In this document: one piece after another, positions 1 to 4,834 of the stretch | Numbering within the stretch: the first letter of the stretch is position 1 | Layout: each line of letters starts with the position of its first letter | DNA from: Planctomycetota bacterium | GTDB lineage: Bacteria > Planctomycetota > Phycisphaerae > Sedimentisphaerales > Anaerobacaceae | Direction: 5' to 3' | Assembly (NCBI GenBank): GCA_020344865.1 | Contig: CP070830.1 | Span: 2,326,539-2,332,538, forward strand | DNA: 6,000 nt | Translations under genes and position numbers: made by a program | The notes under the pieces: model-generated | Told to the model about the DNA's origin: nothing | The model's input: the letters and a program-made list of their open reading frames with translations, nothing else | The model's database searches: none

Positions 1-1
1 G

Positions 2-2422
2 GCGAGGACCAAGTACACGCTGATAATGGACGCAATGACGTGGGACCAGAATGTGCGCTTCCGCCCATCCATCGTATACGACTCGGGCTCGCCCCAGCCT
101 GCTGAGGTGGCCGGAAAGGATATTACGCTCGAACAAACAACCGATGTAAACACGTACGAATGGAAAGAGTACAGGGTGGTTCTGGTTGTGCCGGACGGCC
201 ATCCCGCCATTGGTGAGCCCATAGGCATAAGATGGTGGTGCTATAAAGACGGCCTTACCGGCAGATGGCCTTTCCTCGACTATATCCGGGTAACGTCGCA
301 GCCGGCTACAGACGCCTGGAAGCCAAATCCCGGTGACGAGGAAATAAATGTAGATTTGAACCTGGAGAAACTGACATGGGAGCCGGGGCTGTGGGCGAAA
401 AAGCACAGCGTTTACTTCGGGACCAACTGGGCCGATGTAAACAGCCGGGACCCCGGCACGCTCATAGCCACCCAGCAGGATGCAAATGAGGTAAACGTAC
501 CTATAGAGTTGATTATAGGAGGCGAATACTTCTGGGCAGTCGATGAGTACAATGATACCTACGTACAGGGGCCCAACGACCCGCCAATGCCGCCCTGGAC
601 GGGGGAAGTCTGGAGTTTCAAGACAAACGACGGCAAGGCCTATGACTTCAGCCCCGGCGACGAGGCCACCGATATAGCCACAGATGTCAACCTTATCTGG
701 AGCCCGGGTGTCGTTGTTGACCAGCATCGAGTTTACTTCAGCACCAGCTTCGAAGATGTAAACAGCCGCGCTGAGGACGCCAATCAGGGCTTGCAGGGGC
801 CGAATACGTTCGACCCGACACCGCTCGGCGGCCAACTCGCGCTGGAGCAGACTTACTACTGGGCCGTTGATGAGGTCAATGACGGCATGCCCGGAAGTCC
901 CTGGCAAAGCGCTGTCCTCGAATTCACCACAATTGACCATGTTCTGGTTGAGGATTTCAATGCGTATGTCGATACTGCTGAACTTACCGGCGTCTGGAAG
1001 GATTACTGGACAAACAGCACGGGCTCGGAAGTCTTTATCGAAAAGGACGTGAATTTCGTCGAGGACGGCAGCTCGATGATGTTCACATACGACAATCAAA
1101 CCGCTTTTTACGGGTACTATTCCGAGGCATACGCGGATATCAGCTCTCTGGGAATAGACCCAGACTGGACGTACAACAACGTTCAAGCCCTCCGACTGGC
1201 CTTTATGGGCCAAGCCGGCAATGCACTTGACCAGATGTACGTCGCCCTGACCGACAGCAGCAACCGTACCGGCAAGGTCATATACCCGGATCCCAATGAG
1301 CAGACCCAGGGCTGGAAGGGAATGCAGGAGTGGAATATCTTGCTGAGCGATTTTGTCGACGACAACAGCGTCGACCTGAGCAATATCAGCCGCATTACCA
1401 TAGGCTTCGGCGACAAGAGTCCCGGCGACACGGGTGCCGTGTGGTTCGACAATATCAAGCTCCATCCGCCCAGATGCGTCCTTTCGAAGGCCCTTGACCA
1501 GGGCAGTTTCGATTTGGACGAGGACTGCCTCGTTGATTACTACGACCTTGATGTGTTGGCGCAGCGCGACTGGCTCCTCACCGCTATAGGCAACATTACG
1601 GCCGCAGCGCCGAACAATGCCTCCACAAGCCTTGTTGGACACTGGCCAATGGATGATGACGACCCCCAGCTGCAGGTTGACGATACCTCCGGAAATGTGA
1701 ACCACGGCCTACTCTATGATGACGACAGAGTTCCCGGTCGCAGCACTGCGAAACATTCCGTCGACCCGGGCTATATAGGAAAAGCCCTGAGCTTTGATGG
1801 ATTCGATGATTACGTTGAGATTCAACCGCTGAATCTTAACACAAACGAGATGACCATAAGCGCGTGGGTAAGGCGGCAGGGCTCCCCGAATATATATTCG
1901 GGTATTGTGTTTACCTCCGACCCATGCTCCGACCCGAATACCACCGCCGGAATAATGCTTGGTGCAGACACGGACACCTGGGAAATTAATAATGAACTCG
2001 CATACATGTGGACAGGCGATGCGTGGAGCTGGCACACCGATCTGTTCGTGCCTGATTACTGGTGCTTTGTAGCGCTGACAATTGCGCCGGACGTGGCGAC
2101 GCTATACCTTGACGACGGTTTGGGTCTCAAGGCCGCCAGGAACTATGTAACGCACGACGTAAAACCGTGGTCCGGCTTAGTGCGCATCGGCGACCAGATG
2201 CAGTACGAAGAAAGAATCTTCAGGGGTGCCATCGATGATGTTCGCATCTACAACTATACTCTGACGCCTGCAGAGATTCTTTATCTGGCCCTGCAGGGAG
2301 CCGGAAGTGCATACGTTGAGTTTCCGGCGTGGCGAGCAGACGCCGACAATGATGATAAGGTCAACTTCAAAGACTTCGGCATTATGGCCGACAACTGGCT
2401 GCAGGAAGCGCTATGGCCATAA
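2..2422 (+). CDS. Large secreted modular protein: FnIII-like modules, LamG lectin domain, two dockerin-like loops (5'-partial)
   Basis: The frame is open to the left edge with no stop before the Met at 26, and the sequence there (LIMDAMTWD) reads as the interior of a beta-sandwich, so the true start and any signal peptide lie outside the window. Numbering from Met26, I see: the tail of a jelly-roll-like module ending in LDYIRVTS (to about 91); two FnIII-like modules (about 95-200 and 203-302) sharing the VYF.T...DVNSR and Y(F/Y)WAVDE.ND patterns; a carbohydrate-binding or CIA30-like beta-sandwich (about 305-480, ending VWFDNIKL); a dockerin-like loop D496-x-D498-x-D500...D504..D507; a LamG/concanavalin-like domain (about 535-752, with GKALSFDGFDDYVEI, MTISAWVRR and GAIDDVRIYN); and a C-terminal dockerin-like loop D772-x-D774-x-D776...N780..D783 followed by NWL. 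No catalytic domain is visible in this part. Inferred role: extracellular or surface glycan binding, perhaps attached to an enzyme encoded upstream. The module architecture is well supported; the substrate is unknown. Confidence 0.88.
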   Translation, partial: ARTKYTLIMDAMTWDQNVRFRPSIVYDSGSPQPAEVAGKDITLEQTTDVNTYEWKEYRVVLVVPDGHPAIGEPIGIRWWCYKDGLTGRWPFLDYIRVTSQPATDAWKPNPGDEEINVDLNLEKLTWEPGLWAKKHSVYFGTNWADVNSRDPGTLIATQQDANEVNVPIELIIGGEYFWAVDEYNDTYVQGPNDPPMPPWTGEVWSFKTNDGKAYDFSPGDEATDIATDVNLIWSPGVVVDQHRVYFSTSFEDVNSRAEDANQGLQGPNTFDPTPLGGQLALEQTYYWAVDEVNDGMPGSPWQSAVLEFTTIDHVLVEDFNAYVDTAELTGVWKDYWTNSTGSEVFIEKDVNFVEDGSSMMFTYDNQTAFYGYYSEAYADISSLGIDPDWTYNNVQALRLAFMGQAGNALDQMYVALTDSSNRTGKVIYPDPNEQTQGWKGMQEWNILLSDFVDDNSVDLSNISRITIGFGDKSPGDTGAVWFDNIKLHPPRCVLSKALDQGSFDLDEDCLVDYYDLDVLAQRDWLLTAIGNITAAAPNNASTSLVGHWPMDDDDPQLQVDDTSGNVNHGLLYDDDRVPGRSTAKHSVDPGYIGKALSFDGFDDYVEIQPLNLNTNEMTISAWVRRQGSPNIYSGIVFTSDPCSDPNTTAGIMLGADTDTWEINNELAYMWTGDAWSWHTDLFVPDYWCFVALTIAPDVATLYLDDGLGLKAARNYVTHDVKPWSGLVRIGDQMQYEERIFRGAIDDVRIYNYTLTPAEILYLALQGAGSAYVEFPAWRADADNDDKVNFKDFGIMADNWLQEALWP
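308..931 (+). repeat. Two tandem FnIII-like modules (coding repeat, about 107-codon period)
   Basis: Two consecutive modules inside the secreted protein align by eye: KHSVYFGTNWADVNSR with QHRVYFSTSFEDVNSR, and GGEYFWAVDEYND with EQTYYWAVDEVND. The DNA shares GATGTAAACAGCCG at 434-447 and 755-768, a spacing of 321 bases or 107 codons. Each module starts with a proline/aspartate-rich linker (PNPGDEEINVD and FSPGDEATDIATD) and ends with a W..xVxxF.T strand. This is a module duplication common in planctomycete extracellular proteins; it is not a mobile element. Confidence 0.7.
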
Positions 2423-2461
2423 TCAACCAACACAACTATGATGCTTAGATGATGCTTAATT

Positions 2462-2507
2462 GCGGGGCCTATACAGATTAAGGTCGGTATAGGCCCCGCT
2501 TGTTTTT
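2462..2507 (+). terminator. Strong intrinsic terminator after the secreted-protein gene
   Basis: A perfect 13-bp GC-rich stem (GCGGGGCCTATAC at 2462-2474 with GTATAGGCCCCGC at 2487-2499) encloses a 12-base loop and is followed by TTGTTTTT (2500-2507). It lies 40 bases after the stop codon. It should end transcription of the modular protein gene and separate it from panB. Confidence 0.9.
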
Positions 2508-2954
2508 ACACTCGCTTGCCCCCATGCAAAATCCACCCTTCGTCCCCTAACTTAACACTTCTCCCGTCACCACAATTACCCACGTTGACAAATCTGCGAG
2601 AAGCAATAAAAAAGCCAGATTCTAATACGACAGAATCTGGCTTCGGAGGAGGGTGATGAAAAGCAAGTAGGATAATGACTCTAAAAAACTCCGTTCACCC
2701 AATTTACGATTTCTCTTCTTCTTATCTAATCGAATGTCCTCTAAAAAAAACTTTAAATAATTCGTAAAAAAACTACAGCTTTTTTTCCCGCAATCAAACC
2801 CTTAATCGTGAAAATCCAAAAATTTTTTGCCGTTCCCTCGAAAACACTCGTATTTGGCCCAAAAACCGCCCTATTTTACGCTTGCCAAACCCCCTGTGTT
2901 CTAATATTTTAACGAAAAACCTGTTATTTTCTACTCTCTCGCAAAGTAAGACTT
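2508..2954. other. AT-rich intergenic region with homopolymer tracts and no convincing protein gene
   Basis: About 450 bases without a supportable protein-coding gene. The left part (2510-2580) is C-rich on the plus strand. The rest carries many A and T runs: A6 at 2608-2613 and 2683-2688, A8 at 2743-2750, A7 at 2766-2772, T7 at 2780-2786, and A5T6 at 2818-2828. These could bend the DNA, but they are not regularly phased. A TTGACA lies at 2585-2590 with TAAAAA at 2607-2612 (16-base spacing). Nearer panB, TTGCCA (2882-2887) sits 17 bases before TATTTT (2905-2910). Either could be a plus-strand promoter, and neither is strong. The segment therefore most likely holds the panB promoter and leader. 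Confidence 0.6.
2608..2643 (-). terminator. Perfect hairpin reading as a minus-strand intrinsic terminator
   Basis: AAGCCAGATTCT (2612-2623) and AGAATCTGGCTT (2632-2643) form a perfect 12-bp stem with an 8-base loop. Read on the minus strand the stem ends in a run of six U (2613-2608, two of which are paired in the stem) and continues AUUG, the classic form of a rho-independent terminator. On the plus strand the stem is followed by CGGAGGAGGG, not U, so it should not terminate in that direction. No minus-strand gene is visible in the roughly 310 bases before it, so the transcript it would end is unknown. Confidence 0.6.
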
Positions 2955-3809
2955 ATGGACGCTAAGGTCACGATTCCTGACTTGCTCACCGCCAAGCGCG
3001 AAAACCGAAAGATTGCCGCGGTGAGCTGCTATGACTACACCACAGCCAGGCTCGTAGCTCAGACCGACGTACAAATGATACTCGTTGGCGATTCGGCCGC
3101 CCAGCTTGTGCTCGGCTTCGACTCCACCCTGCCGGCCACAATGGACTTTATGGTTGCCATCACTGCAGCCGTCCGCAGAGGGGCGCCAAACGCCTACCTT
3201 GTCGCCGATATGCCCTTTCTATCCTACCAGCTCGGCACCACAGAAGCGGTCAAAAACGCCGGCCGATTCGTTACCGAAGCTGGTGCCCAGATGATAAAAA
3301 TCGAGGCGACCAGTGCTTATATCGATGCCATAAAAGCCGTTAGCAATGCTGGTATGGCCGTTATGGCACACATCGGCATAAGGCCGCAGACCATCGGCAG
3401 GATTGGCCGATTCAAGGCCGAGGCCACGACCGCTGAAATGGCCCTGGAACTAATAGCACTTGCCGACCAGATGCTTCAGGCCGGTGCCGCCGCACTGTTA
3501 ATCGAGGGTACCGCCGCAGAGGTGGCCGAGATTATAACCAAACGCAGTGAGGTGCCGGTAATTAGTTGCGGTTCAGGACCGGGCTGCGACGGCCAGATAC
3601 TAATCGCGCCCGACATCCTCGGCCTCACGCAGGGACCCGGCCCAAAATTCGCTAGAAGCTACGGAAATTTGGCCGACTCTACGCTACAGGCCTTCAAGGA
3701 GTACGCCAAAGATGTGCAGAAAGGTCAGTTCCCGGACGCCGACCACAGTTACCATATGAAAGCTGGCGAGCTAAACAAGCTCCAGGAAATGCTAAAGCCC
3801 AAAACTTAA
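2955..3809 (+). CDS. panB: 3-methyl-2-oxobutanoate (ketopantoate) hydroxymethyltransferase
   Basis: 284 residues, slightly longer than the roughly 264 of E. coli PanB. The family transfers a hydroxymethyl group from 5,10-methylene-tetrahydrofolate to alpha-ketoisovalerate, making ketopantoate for pantothenate and CoA; it is a cytoplasmic TIM-barrel enzyme that uses Mg2+. The start gives the expected N-terminus (TIPDLLTAKRENRKIAAVSCYDYT). Residues matching the known metal/substrate set are present: D46-S47 (VGDS), D85 (VADMPF), K115 and E117 (MIKIE), H139 (MAHIG) and E184 (LLIEG). Other family blocks are FDSTLP, AVRRGAPN, CDGQILI, KFARSYGNL and the C-terminal FPDADHSYH. Several normally invariant stretches differ: GDSLGM is GDSAAQ, LECVP is IEGTA, and GIGAG is SCGSG. 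The Shine-Dalgarno match before the ATG is poor. The gene stands alone: no panC or panD is next to it. Family assignment is strong; full activity is inferred from the retained catalytic set. Confidence 0.9.
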   Translation: MDAKVTIPDLLTAKRENRKIAAVSCYDYTTARLVAQTDVQMILVGDSAAQLVLGFDSTLPATMDFMVAITAAVRRGAPNAYLVADMPFLSYQLGTTEAVKNAGRFVTEAGAQMIKIEATSAYIDAIKAVSNAGMAVMAHIGIRPQTIGRIGRFKAEATTAEMALELIALADQMLQAGAAALLIEGTAAEVAEIITKRSEVPVISCGSGPGCDGQILIAPDILGLTQGPGPKFARSYGNLADSTLQAFKEYAKDVQKGQFPDADHSYHMKAGELNKLQEMLKPKT

Positions 3810-3817
3810 CCGGCTTT
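3794..3817. terminator. Weak possible bidirectional terminator between convergent genes
   Basis: AAAGCC (3794-3799) and GGCTTT (3812-3817) can pair across a 12-base loop spanning the 9-base gap between the panB stop and the stop of the minus-strand gene. The stem is only 6 bp and the U tracts are short (UUUCUC on one side, UUUAGC on the other), so function is doubtful. It is the only terminator-like structure I see between the two convergent genes. Confidence 0.22.
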
Positions 3818-3818
3818 C

Positions 3819-4655
3819 TCAATCAAATACGCTCGCGCCCTCCTCGCGCTGAAGCGAAATGCCAGAAAACCGCCACATCTTCTCAAACTGCTCATGACTG
3901 AGCAGCTTCCTTCCCCCTACCGGGTCTGCCACCGTCACCATCTCGTCCGAAATGTCAAGCACGGCAACACAGTGGTCCGAAAGAAACACGTCCTTCACCG
4001 CAACCAGCGTAAACTTCGCATCTCTCAGTTGTTCTACACAGTCAAACTGACGGTACTGACATTCTAAACCCTCCGGACCGTAACGCTCCTTGAGCGCCTT
4101 GTAAAGACACCACGGAAGTGTCCCCGTCATTGGACTTGTGCGGCTAAGAACCGCTATTTCACCCTCCTCCGCAGCCAGTCCTAATCCCCTAAGCGCCGTC
4201 ACCGCCGCCGCCGGTGCGCAGGTATAATTCGTCGTCTGGTAGCATACGCCGGCCGGGTCCACAGTCGTGCGAAGCTTCAACAAACGCCCTTTAATCAGTG
4301 CTGGAAAAAGAAACGGACATACCGAAAACCAGAACACAACCACAGCCATCAAAATAGAAACTATGATTTTCTCACTTCTGCGTGGCAAACGCGACAGCGG
4401 TGTTGTGATGCCCACAGTAGTCGCCAAGCACAAAACGACGAACTTTATCCGTCCTGCGATGACCCAGGCAAAATGCCGCATGACGCCCAGCGAACCGACA
4501 CATCTGCCTGCCAGCAACGCCGCGACGACCACAAAGGAAAGAAAGTACCCCACCATCCAATAAGGCCCGCGAAAACGCGAAAACACCCTGCCCAGACAAA
4601 CACCAAGCACGGCCACCAAAATAACTCCGATAGTCTCGACCCAAGGATTCATCAT
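3819..4655 (-). CDS. Membrane-anchored C39-like cysteine peptidase domain protein
   Basis: 278 residues. The N-terminal half has four probable membrane segments (about 6-24, 33-51, 62-86 and 95-119). The C-terminal half (about 130-270) looks like a papain-fold C39-like domain: Q140 (CYQTTNYTC) for the oxyanion hole, candidate nucleophile C146 in TCAPAAAVTALRGLG, H228 in SDHCVAVLDI, and D244 in VADPVGG followed by the helix LSHEQFEKMW. The full Gln/Cys/His/Asp set is therefore present. Positive residues in loops 1-2 (SRFR) and 3-4 (RLPRRSEK) suggest these face the cytoplasm, which would put the peptidase domain outside the membrane, although KGRLLKLR after the last segment makes this uncertain. 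C39 domains usually cut double-glycine leaders as part of ABC exporters; here there is no ATPase domain and no neighbouring transporter, so the substrate is unknown. Start: two tandem ATGs at 4655 and 4652; GAGGA (4663-4659) is 3 bases from the first and 6 from the second, so 4652 may be the real start. Confidence 0.75.
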   Translation of the reverse strand: MMNPWVETIGVILVAVLGVCLGRVFSRFRGPYWMVGYFLSFVVVAALLAGRCVGSLGVMRHFAWVIAGRIKFVVLCLATTVGITTPLSRLPRRSEKIIVSILMAVVVFWFSVCPFLFPALIKGRLLKLRTTVDPAGVCYQTTNYTCAPAAAVTALRGLGLAAEEGEIAVLSRTSPMTGTLPWCLYKALKERYGPEGLECQYRQFDCVEQLRDAKFTLVAVKDVFLSDHCVAVLDISDEMVTVADPVGGRKLLSHEQFEKMWRFSGISLQREEGASVFD

Positions 4656-4658
4656 CCG

Positions 4659-4663
4659 TCCTC
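4659..4663 (-). promoter_or_regulatory. Ribosome binding site of the C39-like gene
   Basis: GAGGA on the minus strand, 3 bases from the first ATG and 6 bases from the second. The spacing favours the second ATG (4652-4650) as the translated start. Confidence 0.5.
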
Positions 4664-4692
4664 AACAATTCACCACCCCAAAAGACTCCCTT

Positions 4693-4722
4693 ATTATACC
4701 AAATCACCCCCCTGTAAATCAA
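4693..4722 (-). promoter_or_regulatory. Sigma70-type promoter of the C39-like gene
   Basis: On the minus strand TTGATT (4722-4717, 4 of 6 to TTGACA) is 18 bases before a perfect TATAAT (4698-4693). The -10 is preceded by TGG, giving an extended -10 (TGNTATAAT). The predicted transcription start, near 4686, leaves a leader of roughly 30-35 bases. Confidence 0.6.
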
Positions 4723-4726
4723 GCAA

Positions 4727-4735
4727 ATTATATCA
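4727..4735 (-). promoter_or_regulatory. Second extended -10 element on the minus strand
   Basis: TGATATAAT reads on the minus strand 34 bases upstream of the first -10 element. No good -35 box lies at 16-18 bases, but an extended -10 can work without one. It could be an alternative promoter for the C39-like gene, or chance in AT-rich DNA. Confidence 0.3.
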
Positions 4736-4763
4736 TAGCATCAGCGCCCGAACCGATAGGCGA

Positions 4764-4792
4764 TTGATGATTGGCCGGTTTGGCCTTATAAT
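4764..4792 (+). promoter_or_regulatory. Sigma70-type promoter of xseA
   Basis: TTGATG (4764-4769, 4 of 6 to TTGACA) is exactly 17 bases before a perfect TATAAT (4787-4792). The predicted start, near 4799, leaves a leader of about 36 bases before the xseA ATG. It is divergent from the promoter of the C39-like gene, with about 40 bases between the two -35 boxes. Confidence 0.65.
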
Positions 4793-4834
4793 CAGCGCTC
4801 GATTATAGGTCGTTCCATTGGTTGCGTACGAAAC

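Noticed and set aside
1709..2035. Minus-strand open frames of 71-108 codons opposite the LamG region
   Set aside because: They lie antisense to a clearly coding LamG domain and show no domain pattern or ribosome binding site.
2585..2612. Perfect TTGACA with TAAAAA 16 bases on, as a plus-strand promoter
   Set aside because: The -10 is poor and is itself the U-tract of the minus-strand terminator, and the start point would fall inside the hairpin; kept only as a remark in the intergenic entry.
2675..2767. Possible 30-codon peptide gene (+) in the intergenic region, starting MTLKNSVHPIYDF
   Set aside because: No convincing ribosome binding site at proper spacing, low-complexity AT-rich sequence, no recognisable domain; explained by chance.
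2766..2786. A7...T7 inverted repeat as a terminator
   Set aside because: The stem would be only A-U pairs around a 7-base loop, too weak to be a believable terminator.
4267..4808. Plus-strand open frames opposite the C39-like gene and its promoter
   Set aside because: Low-complexity, basic, threonine- and histidine-rich translations overlapping a gene with clear membrane segments and active-site motifs on the other strand.
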